In this document: positions 12,046 to 23,700 of the stretch, piece by piece
Position numbering within the stretch: the first letter of the stretch is position 1
Layout: each line of letters opens with the position of its first letter
Assembly (NCBI RefSeq): GCF_017591425.1
Contig: NW_024465369.1
Coordinates: forward strand, 26,101,501-26,165,500
Direction: 5' to 3'
DNA from: Ochotona curzoniae
Lineage: Eukaryota; Chordata; Mammalia; Lagomorpha; Ochotonidae
DNA length: 64,000 bases
Notes under the pieces: model-generated
Seen by the model: the letters and a program-made list of their open reading frames with translations, nothing else
Told to the model about the DNA's origin: nothing
Databases searched by the model: none
Translations under genes and position numbers: made by a program

Positions 12046-12262
12046 GGCCCCGCTCGGTGGCACAAGTGGTTAAGGTCCTCACCTTGCATGCCCGGGATCC
12101 CATATGGGCGCCGGTTCCAATCCTGGCAGCCCCGCTTCTCTTCCAGCTCCCTGCCTGTGGCCAAGGAAAGCAGTCGAGGACAGCCCAAAGCTTTGGGACC
12201 CTGCACCTGTGTGGGAGACCCGGAAGAGGCTCCTGGCTTCGGATTGGCATAGTATCGGCCGC
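12046..12262 (+). mobile_element. Young C-repeat SINE 5' part without tail (plus)
   Basis: A clean head (gggccccgctcggtggcaca) runs through A-box, 'ggatcccatatgggcgcc', B-box and 'ctcctggcttcggattggc', stopping at 'atagtatcggcc'. The 3' CT-rich part and A-tail are absent. The following 'gccaggcccg' looks like a minus-oriented head remnant, then 'agagaaatttt' repeats the sequence left of the minus copy. Confidence 0.88.
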
Positions 12263-12339
12263 CAGGCCCGAGAGAAATTTTCAAACATAATGATTGAGAG
12301 TTCCATATCTAATTCAATAAAAATGTATTGAGTATACCT

Positions 12340-12480
12340 TTTTTTTTAAAGCAGATATTCAAAGAGGAGATACAAAAGGAAAGATCTTTTATCCCTTAAT
12401 TCACTTCTAAGGCAGGAGCCAGAAGTGTCTTCTACGTTCCCCATGCAGATGCAGGGTCCCAAGGGGTTAGGCTATCCTGA
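12340..12480 (-). mobile_element. C-repeat SINE fragment (minus, old)
   Basis: T-run followed by 'aaagcagatattcaaagagg', 'ggcaggagccagaagtgtct' and 'cagatgcagggtcccaag' is the reverse-complement 3' half of a C-repeat. The head half is missing. Confidence 0.75.
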
Positions 12481-12499
12481 GCACAATTTTGTGATGAGC

Positions 12500-12745
12500 C
12501 TGTGGCAATAATATTCAACACCTGTGTTGTGGACTTAGCTTGTTTTAGACTTTATTTCAAAACTATGTCTGTGCTTCATCTACTTCTCAGAGAAACTCTG
12601 GAAGTGGGTATCATTATTAGTAATATCATCCTACAGTTGGTAATTTGAGGCCAAAAGACTATGTAGCATGGCCAACATCACAAAGCTAGTGATCTGCTTT
12701 GAGGTGATCCAGGATGAGAACTCAGTCAGAGGGATCTGAAGTCTT
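12500..12745 (+). mobile_element. MIR SINE fragment
   Basis: 'ctcagagaaactctggaagt', 'gggtatcattattagtaata', 'gcatggccaacatcacaaag' and 'ctagtgatctgctttgaggt' follow the MIR order (caacaaccctatgaggtaggtactattatt... cacacagctagtaagtggc). Strongly diverged. Confidence 0.65.
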
Positions 12746-13469
12746 TGGTCTTACTCAAGCTTTATGCTCAATTCTGGTGAGAGATGCTGAATAAATGAAA
12801 ATAAATAAGACATTGGCAAAGAAATCAGAGTGTATGTGGTGAAACACATCTAGAAATATAAACAACTTGATACGCATTCCCATAAAGGACCATGCATTGA
12901 AAAAAAAGGCATCAAAGGGCATTTTGAGCTGACTTATAAGAAAACAAACATTAGTTTCTTTTTTTTTTTTGAGAGGTGGTTTTATTTATTTACACACACA
13001 CACACACATATTTTAAATTTAAACCATGAGTTTCAAAGTTTGGAAATAGAATGAGCCAATGATAGGTGACACAGAAAAGTAAGTGGGACTTCAGGTGACT
13101 CTGGGAGAAAGAGGCAGATATAAATGCTTAGAGATTCGTTTTTGGACCATTTGAGTGGTTTCTAAGAATTAGGGGGCCCCCTTATAACTCTTGAAGACTT
13201 AGCTTTGGAGATTGAAGTTTCAACTGTCATAGCAGAGAAGTAAATGTTAACCCACAGATGTGGATAACTTGTCCTAGAAAATGTTTCAGGAGCAAAGAAA
13301 CAAGATTGTTTTTGCTGTTGCTTCTTCTTTTGGATAGATACTGTGTCATCATAGCAGTTGAGAATAAAAGGCATAGAACTGAGAAAGAAAATATAGCCCA
13401 ACATGTCAGCAATTGGTGACTTCGTATACATGCTGGTCTCAATTTTGCTGCTAGCTGCTCTGGTGGTAT
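12746..13469. other. Unique sequence with short (CA)n
   Basis: A CA run occupies 12,992-13,008, preceded by a T-run. The 104-residue minus frame at 13,162-13,476 has no family features and overlaps a MIR-like end, so I do not call it a gene. Confidence 0.5.
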
Positions 13470-13560
13470 CAACCAAGCCTCGGTTTCTTCAGTTGAACAT
13501 AGAGGATTTATAAAACAACATCAAACAAGGCTACTGGCTGATCATCATGTAACAGGACAT
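13470..13560 (-). mobile_element. Possible MIR fragment (minus)
   Basis: 'cctcggtttcttcagttgaa' followed by 'catagaggatttataaaaca' resembles the reverse complement of the MIR core (cctcagtttcctcatctgtaaaatgggg). Short and weak. Confidence 0.4.
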
Positions 13561-14107
13561 GTGTTACCAGATGAAAATACAGGCGCAGCAACAGTGTTCC
13601 CAAACCACAAAACTGAGCAGAATCCCTGTGTCCTACCACAAGTGTGTTACTGCTGCCTTCTTACCCATCACATTTTTAGCCTTGCTCAATGCTGTCCTCT
13701 TTATAAATTATGACCATTGTCAGATACTCCACACTTAGTGACAGTGCCCAATGCAGAGAAAATGCTCACCTGTTTGGAACCACATCCAAGCCACACAATA
13801 CTTCATTCATACAAGACCTTTCTAACAACCTCTTACTGAGGAGGAATGATAATCACAGCTGATTAAAGAACAGAGAAGAGAAAAACGCCTATTTTTCTCT
13901 ATTTTACCTCTTATGCTTTGCAGAAGCATTTGCAGTAAGTGAATAGTTTTCCTTTCCACTCTTTGCTCATTCTATTTAAAATAATAAGTACTTGTCAGTC
14001 AAATATTCTATTTAGGCAAACTAATTGGATGGTCACTGTAAAAGCAGATTCAGAATAATGGGAGCAGTGGAAAAATCTACTGTAAATATGATTTTACATA
14101 TTCTCAG
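13561..14107. other. Unique sequence
   Basis: No gene or repeat recognised with confidence. Confidence 0.5.
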
Positions 14108-14370
14108 CTGATTAAATGACCACTTGCCATTCCCATGTCCCATGGCAGAGTGCCTGGCCTTTGGTCCTGCCTCTGGCTCCAACCCAGTTTCCAGCTGTTT
14201 TCCTTTTTGAGAGACAATGGATGATGGCCCCTTGACTCCAGTATGACCCAACTCGCTGTTGCAGGCATTTGGGGAGCAAAGTAGTGAACGAAAGATGGGT
14301 CTCAGTCCCTATATTCCTCTCTCCTTTGTTTCTCTCTCTCTCAAATAAACAAATACACAAGTACATATTT
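14108..14370 (+). mobile_element. Old C-repeat SINE (plus)
   Basis: 'tggcagagtgcctggccttt', 'aacccagtttccagctgttt', 'gcaggcatttggggagcaaa', then a CT-rich 3' part and 'ctcaaataaacaaat'. It matches the C-repeat 3' region with many changes; the head is not clear. Confidence 0.6.
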
Positions 14371-16297
14371 TTAAGAAAACTTTCTAAATTAATTTCCAAA
14401 AGATTTTTGATCAACACTAATTTAAAGCACTCAGACTCTAATAATTTTTTAAAGTGTAGTGAATATCCAATGGATACAGACACGTGTTCAGACAGAACTG
14501 TTTTGTGTTATAAAGATAAAATTAATTATCATGAACATATCTTGTTTAAATTGTCATGTTACTGCATTTTCACTTTTGTTATTCTGCTTCTTCAGCTATC
14601 ATTATATGTTGAAGAAAATATTTACATAGGAAGTTTGGTGGATCATGACTTCTGTTCCGTTTGGTAAAAAGTAGAAAAATATCTTATTTTCCATTGTTTC
14701 TTGACATGAGGTAATATAATCAAATGTGACTGATGCAATCTGACAAATTCAGTCACAAAATGAAATGTCACAGGAATGAAGAGCAAAAGTGACTATCGTT
14801 ATTGTGACTGAAGAGAAAAAATATATATCACAAAAGCGAAAAACAAAATGCTTGGAAAACAAGTAATACCCCTGAAAAGTTTGTTTAAATATCTTATATT
14901 TATTCTTTTGAGATATAGTCTATCATGGATATAATACAGGTTTCAGAAATGTATCTTCACTGAAAACATTAGAAACATCACAATGTGGCCCCCTTTAAAT
15001 TTTTCTATCAGTTTAAATACAATAAAAATGAGAGCTTTCCAAAGAACCCCTATTCTGTGGTATTCATGACTTCAAGCTCATGATTTGTCATAGGTTCCAA
15101 GGTAATTCTAAATGGACTACACTTCAGCTAAGCTGTTTTTCTGAGACTGTACCCTGCTTATGAACTGTGCTAAAATAACCTTGCATTATCCTAATTAGGA
15201 TTATTCACAATACACACATATTGCAAAGGGCCATTTTCATTTTCAATTAGTTGAAAAGGATTAGTTGCAGTCATACTCATGTGGTCCTGAATGCCATTAT
15301 TATTAAACTCAATATTTTTTATTGCTGTTAAAATTATGCTCCTTACAAATATAACTTAGCTAATGGAGTAAAAAGATGGTCTCTTCCTGACATATCATTC
15401 TTTTCTAAAGAAAATTGTGAAGGTAACAATACGTAAACGAAAGGAAAAATATGTGTGGTAAAGAGGCTGTTTAATCACAGGTAATGGCAACCCTAAAATT
15501 AGTTCCAATTAAAAGAGAAGTGCATGGAAACCAATCTGAATGTAACAGATAAAGGGTGGTATGAAGGAAAGATTATTAAACAGTAGCTTATAACAAGACC
15601 CCAGGTGCAGGACTTCCTCATTATGCCTATTCTTGAGCACCAGTGTTCTGAGTGTACAGTAAACCAAAAAAAAAAAAAAAAAAAAAAAAATCCAAGCAAC
15701 AATTTTGCACGGTGGCTACACTTAAGATGAACAAGTACATGTTTTTTTGGAAGAAAGACCATAACAACTTGGTTTTTACTTCCAAAATACAGTGACATGT
15801 TAATTGCTTGATCAGCCAAATGAAACTAAATGTAATTAAGACTAGTGTGGGGTTAATTTGATCCATAATTATGTTATATAAAGTAAATGAAAATTGTTTC
15901 TTTCCTAAATTGCAATTCATTAAAATTACAGATATTAAAATAAGATACTATAAAATTACATGAAGCATGTACACATTAATAGCCATTAGTAAGAGCTTGA
16001 TATTTCTATTTAAGCAACAGTTTATTAAAATGCCATAAAAGGAAATATTTGACCATTCTCATGACTGATACTTTTCTCTCTGTTTTTTTTTTTTTTGCTC
16101 TTTCCGGAAATACATACATATTGTGAAAGAAACTGTTCTGGTGTTAGTCTGTTCTTCCTACTGAACTTACATTAAAATACACAGATATTTAGCATTCAAA
16201 TTTTGTACAAATATAGACATTTTAAATGATATCAACTGTATTCAGTATAAATACCTGGAATATTTCAAATAAAAGAACAGGTTCTTGGTCTCTGATT
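14371..16297. other. Unique AT-rich sequence with 25-base A-tract
   Basis: Nothing recognised as coding. A pure A-run at 15,666-15,690 has no identifiable retroposon body upstream. The minus-strand open frames around it are carried partly by the run (poly-Phe). Confidence 0.55.
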
Positions 16298-16310
16298 AAA
16301 TGTATAATCA

Positions 16311-16636
16311 GGGCCAGGAGCAGTGGCGCAGTGGTTAAGGTCCTTGCCTTGCACACCCGGGATCCCATATGGGTGCTGGTTCTAATCCCGGCAGCCCCGC
16401 TTCCCTTCCAGCTCCCTGCCTGTAGCCCGGAAAAGCAGTCGAGGACATCCCAAAGCTTTGGGAACCTGCACCCGCATGGGAGACCCCGAAGAGGCTCCTG
16501 GCTTCGGATTGGCATAGCATGGGCCATTGCGCTCACTTGGGGAGTGAACCATCGGACGGAAGATCTTCCTCTCTGTCTCTCCTCTCTGTATGTCCACCTT
16601 TCCAATAAAAATAAAAAATAAATCTTAAAAAAAAAT
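16311..16636 (+). mobile_element. Young C-repeat SINE (plus) with TSD
   Basis: Full-length copy. The 13-bp direct repeat 'aaatgtataatca' at 16,298-16,310 and 16,637-16,649 marks the insertion. A-box 'agtggcgcagtggtt', B-box 'ggttctaatcc'. It carries the variant 'ggcatagcatgggccattgc' shared with the copy at 19.4 kb. Confidence 0.97.
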
Positions 16637-16769
16637 AAATGTATAATCATTTATCCATTTGACTAACATTTTTATTTTTAAACATATAAAAGCATTATTA
16701 GGATAAAAACATTGATTGGAAAAATGAATGAGAAGAAAATGAAAGGAAGGCACATTCATTGAGTTTCAC

Positions 16770-16905
16770 CTTGTATTTTTATGTACAGTTGAAATCCTCT
16801 GTTTTCATGCCTTAGTGAAATCGTGCTATGCTTTCTCTCTATTCTTCAGATGAGACTTCGGGCTCAGAGAGGTGAAGGAGCTGCCTGGAGCTATGGAGCT
16901 TGCTC
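16770..16905 (+). mobile_element. MIR SINE fragment
   Basis: 'cttcagatgagacttcgggc' and 'tcagagaggtgaaggagctg', then 'cctggagctatggagct', follow the MIR core (acagatgaggaaactgaggctcagagaggttaag). Diverged fragment. Confidence 0.6.
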
Positions 16906-19395
16906 CTTAAACCATTCACTGTGGGGTGGGGAGAGTGCTCTTCTCAGCAAACACACGGCAAAACACTTAGAAAGTAGCTGATCATCTCTGATGTCTTGTA
17001 ATGTTCTGATTCCCATTTCAAATTCTTACACGTTTGAGACAATGTGCTTCACAGAAATAAAAACAAGGCCATTGCACATCATACTTGATTCTATTCATGA
17101 GACCTGGAATGCAGGTCAGCCAAATAATGCCCTCATCTGCAGCCCTCAAAATCACCTACATGGCCTTCTTAGTGGTGCAGATGAAAACATTGTCAAAAGT
17201 GGAGCTGTATCATTGAACAATAGTAACTGCTTTCCTCAGGATCACAGCAAGTGTGTGCGCAAAAGGCTGATATTTTAGGGTAAGAAGAGAAATCCCTGGC
17301 TAGTTATTACACTGTTTACCTGAAGGGGAAAGAATGAGAGCTGGAGGAAAGGTGTTAAAAGTTAGTGTTTTCCGTTAGGATGATTGGCCTACTCTTGTGT
17401 GATGATGTGACTGGAGCAAAAAGCTATGCCTTGAAGATTTGATATAAATTAAGAGGAAACTATAGGAATCTTAGGATGCAGTATTCCACAATAGCCATTT
17501 ATGAGTAAAACAACCCTAGATATTTAAACAAGTCTGAATGAAATCAGTAAAGTGCATTACAATTATGTTTTGATATGAAAACATATTTATGTAAACTTGA
17601 GTCTCTGATACACTTTCTTTGTATAGTAACTGTCAGTATGTCACTGTGCAGAGCAGTGAGTAAACACTGACAAATGTTTCTCAGCAGTTGATTATATAGT
17701 GCTAGTAAGGACAGAATCCTTGCATTTCTTAGAAATTACCTGCATTCCTCTTTTAGACGAAGTCATATTTTATATGAAAATTAGACTGAAGTAGAATGAC
17801 ACACTTAACAAGTTACCAGGACACATTACACATTATTTATGGTAAGTATATATACTTAACACACAAAATATTTGATATTTTATGCATGAAAAATGTGCGG
17901 ACACGTTGTCATTAGTATACCAGGTAAGGCAGAACATGGAAATTCACTCAGCTATTAAAGAATGAGTCCTACACTTTTTAATATAGCAACATAGTTTGTG
18001 TGTATTAGAGCAAACAGCAAAATCACAATAGGAAAAGATTCAGATGTTGAGCTGCTATGTAAACCAATTATCTATCCAGAGGGAAACAGCTCTGGCTACA
18101 TCTACTTAGGCTCTAGGGCCTATTACAAACCCTGGAGTGGGCTGTTGTTTCTGTTCTCAAGGGAATATACCACGTCACACTAGAAATAGCTGACAATAAT
18201 TAGAAAGCCTGCTTCTGCCAGTACTGCACACATTTTTAGTACCTTCCTAAGTATTACGGGAGATAATACACAAGGTCTTTAGAATTCTAGTCATGCCACA
18301 ACAAGCCACGGAAAGGACAACTAGACAATAGCCCCAAACTGGACTGTGACAGGCTAATTATTGTGGCTTCATTATAAAACCCCTTTTTACATAGGTCACC
18401 TGGGAAGTGTAATTAAAAATGCATTATTGGTGTATTTTTTATTGAAGCAATTAAATTAAAAAGCCAAAAAAATAATTATATGAGGAGCAAATAATAATGT
18501 TGGTCAACAGCGTTTATCTAAGAAGGAGAGAACACGTTAGTGGTTCATTAACAGTAAATGTGTTAACGGGAATCTTTTTGAAAAATGAGCCATAGAATGG
18601 CTGTTAAATACGCAGATTAAAGGATTTATAATGTCAAGTTTAACACAGAAATTATAGATAGTATTACATAACCATAAGTAACAGCATCTTTCATCTGACT
18701 TAGTAAAACGATTTACATCATACTTTGCTGCTTCAATTGTATAAATACTATAGATGCTACATCTCAGACAATTTGTCTTTTTATACACTACACATTCATG
18801 GATGTATTTTTTTGCTTTTTGATATTACCAAATGCCGAATAATTAGATATTAAAATAAATATCTTCCAGGATAGAATGTTTGTCTTGAATATCCATTTTA
18901 ATAAGGAGAAGAAGATAAGATGCCATTTTTAGGAAAATGTCTGTAAAGCTCTAAATATATTATATCAAATCATTTCTCCGCCTTTTAAATCTTTCTAGCT
19001 ACCTGTTTGTACCATCATCATCATCTCTCATTGAATTGTCTTAATCAAGTATTAATGAACACCTGATATTTTCAAGGAACAAAACATTATTCATACTATA
19101 TAACACTTTTGAAAACTTTCAGAGAATAACACTTTCCTTCATTTGAAAAATACACAAAACCACTATATATGCAACATTGTAAACTATTCTTCAATAGATT
19201 TTCCTAATAACTTTTTACCTCATTCTACTGAACATCTCCCATATTTTAAGCTGGTTCACTTTTACTAAGTATGTCTCACATTGACAAAAGAGGTAGACAA
19301 ATATCTATTACGTAAGAATCCAATAAGCAAACATTTGCTCCTTTTGAGGAGAAAAATCAAGTTGAAAAAGTCAGAGAAACATCAGTTATGAAAGA
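16906..19395. other. Unique AT-rich sequence
   Basis: Almost 2.5 kb with no recognised mobile element or coding frame. The stretch 18,200-18,500 has several TAATTA-like words and an unusual lack of repeats; it might be conserved non-coding DNA but I cannot test that. Confidence 0.5.
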
Positions 19396-19408
19396 ATACA
19401 AATGACAG

Positions 19409-19735
19409 GGCCCGGTGCGGTGGCGGAAGTTCTTAAGGTCCTCTCCTTGCACGCCCGGGATCCCATATGGGCGCCAGTTCTATCCCGGCAGCCCTGCTTC
19501 CCTTCCAGCTCCCTGCCTGTGGCCCGGGAAGGCAGTCGAGGACGACCCAAAGCTTTGGGAACCTGCACCCGCATGGGAGACCAGGAAGAGACTCCTGGCT
19601 TCGGATTGGCATAGCATGGGCCATTGCGCTCACTTGGGGAGTGAACCATCGGACGGAAGATCTTCCTCTCTGTCTCTCCTCTCTGTATATCCACCTTTCC
19701 AATAAAAACATAATAAAAATAAATCTTTAAAAAAA
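19409..19735 (+). mobile_element. Young C-repeat SINE (plus) with TSD
   Basis: Full-length. Direct repeat 'atacaaatgacag' at 19,396-19,408 and 19,736-19,748. Shares 'ggcatagcatgggccattgc' with the 16.3-kb copy, indicating one source subfamily. Head 'ggcccggtgcggtggcgga' with an altered A-box (cggaagttctta). Confidence 0.97.
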
Positions 19736-19748
19736 ATACAAATGACAG

Positions 19749-20437
19749 AGTAAATAAATAAATGGATGAGTGGATAACTGGTGTAACTTGAACAGGTAAG
19801 TTTGCTGTTAAAGCTGGAAGTCTTGACTGAAGAAGTGTTTCATTTGCTTTGTATCTTAAGAGTGAGTACTGGTCATGAACTGATTGTTAATAAATTAGTG
19901 AAAATGCAGAATATTACAGTAAATATAGTAATGTTAGGCCTATGAAATATGTAGTAATAAATCATGAGATCATAACATCAAAGAACTACAGAGCTTGCTC
20001 TCTTTAAGAAATTGTGTGCTTGGATAAATATCAGTTCAATTCATTCTCTAAATAGTTATCTAGCTTGTCTTCACTATAATGATCTAACCTCTTCTAACTC
20101 AACTGAAACAATCATTGTTGTAGATAATCACAGATTATTTTCACATTCAAATATTACTCAAAGATTTAAGCACTGTAGAAAGTTCAGAATAAATTGTAAA
20201 AGACAATGTTCTGGGTCTGCCGGGATTGATGCTAAAACTCAACATAAACACAGTTGAAAAATATAAAAATCAAGGTGATTTGTGTGAAGCATTTATCATC
20301 CTACTCATCTGCCACTAGACCTTATGCTAATGGTTATAACTCAGCAAACTACAACATGCATAAAGAAATTCAAGCCAAGGAAATTGTCATTAGTGCTTTT
20401 GCTTATCGATTCACTGATTTGTTCATTCATTTACATG
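19749..20437. other. Unique AT-rich sequence
   Basis: No gene or repeat recognised. The 82-residue frame at 20,254-20,502 runs into the following SINE and shows no family features. Confidence 0.5.
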
Positions 20438-20728
20438 TTTTTAAAAATTTACTTCTTTATTTGAGATACTCTGTCAGTGTGGCAGAGAGAAATAAAGAAT
20501 GAAAGCTCTCAACCATGGGTGCCCTTCAGAAATGCTGACTGAACAAACCAGGGCTGGGCCAGGCTGAAGTCAGAAACCAGAAGCACAATCCAGGTCCTCC
20601 CTACAAGTGGTAGAGACTCAACCTGAGCAGGAAGTTGGAATCAGTATCTAAGGCCAGACACCCAACTCAAGCACTCTGATGTGTGACATGAATATTCTAA
20701 CCTATGTCTTAATTACTAGATTAAACTC
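20438..20728 (-). mobile_element. Old C-repeat SINE (minus)
   Basis: 'gtcagtgtggcagagagaaa', 'aaccagggctgggccaggct', 'gaagtcagaaaccagaagca' and 'gagcaggaagttggaatcag' are reverse-complement C-repeat landmarks. Old copy, ending near the start of an LTR-like element. Confidence 0.75.
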
Positions 20729-20731
20729 CCA

Positions 20732-21275
20732 TGTGGGAGGTCATCCCTACGTGGTTGGCCTATGTGGGAGGCCATAGGTACACGGTACACCATATTAACA
20801 GGAAAGCCCTTGACAATGGTCTTGACTTGCTGAGACCTAAACCTGGCCTGACTGCTGGTCATATAGGCGTGAACAGCGCAATGCACCCTGGCCTCTTTTC
20901 TATGTCCTTGGACAGCTGTGCTGGGACTTCCTTGATAAGCAACTGAGAAATCAACTGTGACCCACAGCCTACCTGCCAGCGACATGTGGTGAACGTGACC
21001 TGTAGCATACTTGCCAGTCATGCATGTTGTATATGATCTGTGACTTGACTGGAGAAATAGACCTGCCTTCTAGCCAATTAGTGTGTCATTGTTAGGTAGG
21101 AGGACTGTCAGGAGACACCCTTCTACTTTCCCCTTTCTTAGCTATGTAAGTTTGTTCTTGATTGATAATAAATGTACATACTAGACCAGACTATCTCCAA
21201 TGGTTCTTGCTGCTTTTGCACACTGTCACCTCATCCTCTTAGAGGTTTCGGGTTCATGCTGGTCAGGAAACCCCA
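20732..21275 (+). mobile_element. LTR-like sequence (solo LTR candidate)
   Basis: Moderately GC sequence that starts with TG (tgtgggaggtcatcc). It holds a CCAAT word near 21,071, a polyadenylation signal AATAAA at 21,167-21,172, and a U5-like tail ending near 'ggtcaggaaacccca'. This order fits a retroviral LTR. No internal retroviral genes flank it. Exact ends and the duplication are uncertain. Confidence 0.5.
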
Positions 21276-21419
21276 AGATTCCTATTCCTATATATTTTGT
21301 TCTTAATAATTGGACAGGCTATTTATGATGTCTACCATTTTTACAACCTGTCTCTTTAACTTTCAAATTTGATCAATCACCAAAGCGGTTTTCAAGAAAT
21401 ATTAGTTATATTTCCCACA

Positions 21420-21620
21420 CTTATCATAAACAATAATAAATCTATTTAGCATTTACTGTATGCAAGGCAATGCAACAACGTGCTTATGTGTCTAATATTA
21501 TCCTCATATTTCTATGAAACAGGTATTATCATTATGCTCATTTTAAAAAGAAAAAAAAGTGTAAGTGTCAGAGAAGTTAAATAACATGAATAGGTCCATA
21601 TAGTTCATAATGAATAGAGC
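21420..21620 (+). mobile_element. MIR SINE
   Basis: 'tagcatttactgtatgcaag', 'ggtattatcattatgctcat' and 'tcagagaagttaaataacat' reproduce the MIR order (agcatttactgtgtgccaggcac... tattattatccccattt... agagaggttaagtaac). One of the better-preserved MIRs in the window. Confidence 0.85.
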
Positions 21621-22337
21621 ACAATGTAAAATTATTAGGGCCTAAGCTCTGGATTTTTTCTGTCATGTCCTATTGCCACAACTAGACATGACAGAAACAA
21701 TCCCTTTCCAGTGCTGTCAAGATTGACATATCTTTGGAATCCAGTTTACATGCAATTCATATCAGCAGATGATCAAACACTTGGTTCAAGCTTGCCTTTC
21801 TATCATGAAAGTAAATTAACTAATTCCATGTATGCATCACATCGAGTTGCAGAAGAATAGCAGTGGTGCCTAGGCTGGATGTAGTACCATAGGCTTTTGG
21901 AAACTTTGTAAATAAAAAATAAACCCTACTACTTTGCAGCAACAATAACAAAAACAGCAACTTTCATCTGACAGGAAATAGAGGATCCAGGCACATTAGT
22001 TCTGCCAAAACCATCAAACCACCTGAACAGTCTTTCAGAGATTCAAGTAAAATCCATTACAATTTAAGCAAAGCAGGTGTCAGAAAATCTTGGCATGACC
22101 CAAATGGAATGCAATGGCTATGTTACATGAATTTGTTCTTTTAGCTTACCTTGGGCCCATCCCTGTGTTTAAGTAAAATGCAGAAGGATTTCAAAAGTCT
22201 GCTAATTTCTCAATATGCTTCATAGATAGACTTGGTATGTCTACCACAGATGTTTCTATCTATCTCTGCTCCATAGATGAGATTTTACACAATAAAACAT
22301 GGACAAATTGTACTCTGTATGACGTAAATGACAATAT
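21621..22337. other. Unique sequence
   Basis: No gene or repeat family recognised. Confidence 0.5.
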
Positions 22338-22640
22338 GAGGGGACAACACCATGGTATAGTAGGTTAACCTTCCACCTGTGACACTAGCAAGACATGTAA
22401 AGGTAGATTCATGCCGCAGCTGATGCACTTCTGATCAAACTCCCTGCTTGTGGTCTAGGAAAACATCAGTGCCTGGGTCCAGCACCCACACAGGAGACCC
22501 AGAGAAAGCTCCTGAGTCCTGGCTTCATATCAGTTCAGCTCTAGTAATTGTGGCCAGTGGGGGAGTGAACCAGAGGATGGAAAACTCTCTCTTTGTGAGA
22601 ATAAATAAAAATTTTAAAAAGTGAAATATTAAAAAAAATA
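22338..22640 (+). mobile_element. Old C-repeat SINE (plus)
   Basis: 'catggtatagtaggttaacc', 'cttctgatcaaactccctgc', 'gtctaggaaaacatcagtgc', 'cacaggagacccagagaaag' and 'ggggagtgaaccagaggatg', ending at 'gaataaataaaaatttt'. An older, rabbit-like C-repeat form. Confidence 0.85.
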
Positions 22641-22968
22641 AATCAATAAAAAAGCTTGAGAGAGGGTTCTTCTAAGAACTGATGAATTCCTAATGAGGAA
22701 GGCAGTTCCTCAAAATCCAATGGCTTCAAACATTCTTTTTGTTGACTAAGGGACAATGTGTGCCCTCATTAAAACAGAGTGATGCCTGTGTCTCCCCAGA
22801 GTTGTTGGGAGTATCTTCCCAGGTCTGCAAGATATACACACACCCAAATTGACTATATTTCAGATTTCACACTCAAACTGCACCGATGGCTCTATTCTTG
22901 GTTTGTGGCTAAATGCTGTGGTAGCACAAACATTCAAGTTTATAATGTAAGCATAGAAAATTCATGTA
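22641..22968. other. Short unique segment between two SINEs
   Basis: No feature recognised. Confidence 0.5.
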
Positions 22969-23255
22969 GGGGTGGCTGCGATGGTTTAACTGGCTAATCC
23001 TCTGCCTACAAGCACTGGCCTTCCATATGAATGATGGATCATTTACCAGCTGCTCTATTTCTCATCCAGTTCCCTGCTCATGGTCTGGAAAGGCGGTAGA
23101 GGATGGTCCAAAGCCTTGGCACCTTGCAATCACGTGGGAGACACAGAAGAGTCTCCTAGCTCATGGCTTCAGGTTGAATAATCATTGGGACTATTTTGGG
23201 AGTGAACCAATAGATGGAAAATCTTCTCCTCTGTATACCTCTTCCTTTCTACTAA
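22969..23255 (+). mobile_element. C-repeat SINE variant (plus)
   Basis: Head 'ggggtggctgcgatggttta', then 'actggctaatcctctgccta', which is the C-repeat variant with a 'ggctaatcctc' A-box region. 'ctcatggtctggaaaggcgg' and 'ggagtgaaccaatagatgga' confirm the family. No clean A-tail. Confidence 0.82.
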
Positions 23256-23700
23256 ATGTAAGGAAATATTACTTAAAAGTAATTTTAGTTTGATGCTGCA
23301 TTTATTTTTATTGTGGAATGCTGATGCACCTGGAACATAAAAAAAATAAGGAATTTATTCAGCCAAGTCCTATCATGATGAACAATATCTCTTTAGTTAA
23401 ACATAGGACTAAGACTTTTTTTTTTTAAAGAATAACTACAGCTCCTGCTGCTCCTATACCAAGAAATCCTCCTTTACCACTTAAGCATTTTGAGACATTT
23501 TATCAAGCTACTCCTTCAGGATTGAAGATGAAGACATAGGGAGACTTGAAACTGAGTAGTATACAATGTTTTACCAGTCAAGGCTATATACCATCAGATT
23601 CCAACCTTGAAGAGTTGTCCTGACTCCTTCCCTTAGCTTTAGGTCTCCTTGCTCTGCTTTCATGACTGCAAATTAACCTCTTACTAGAATTGGTACACTG
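23256..23700. other. Unique sequence
   Basis: No gene or repeat recognised. Confidence 0.5.

Noticed and set aside
11778..12290. 170-residue plus-strand frame, the longest in the window
   Set aside because: Runs through two SINE pieces in opposite orientations; the SINE-derived peptides recur at every C-repeat.
13162..13476. 104-residue minus-strand frame
   Set aside because: No domain or motif, no neighbouring exon signals, overlaps a MIR-like fragment.
14269..14667. 132-residue plus-strand frame
   Set aside because: Starts in the CT-rich end of an old SINE and continues into AT-rich DNA with no family features.
16311..16400. tRNA gene suggested by A-box and B-box-like words
   Set aside because: These are the tRNA-derived head of a SINE; no cloverleaf or anticodon arm can be supported.
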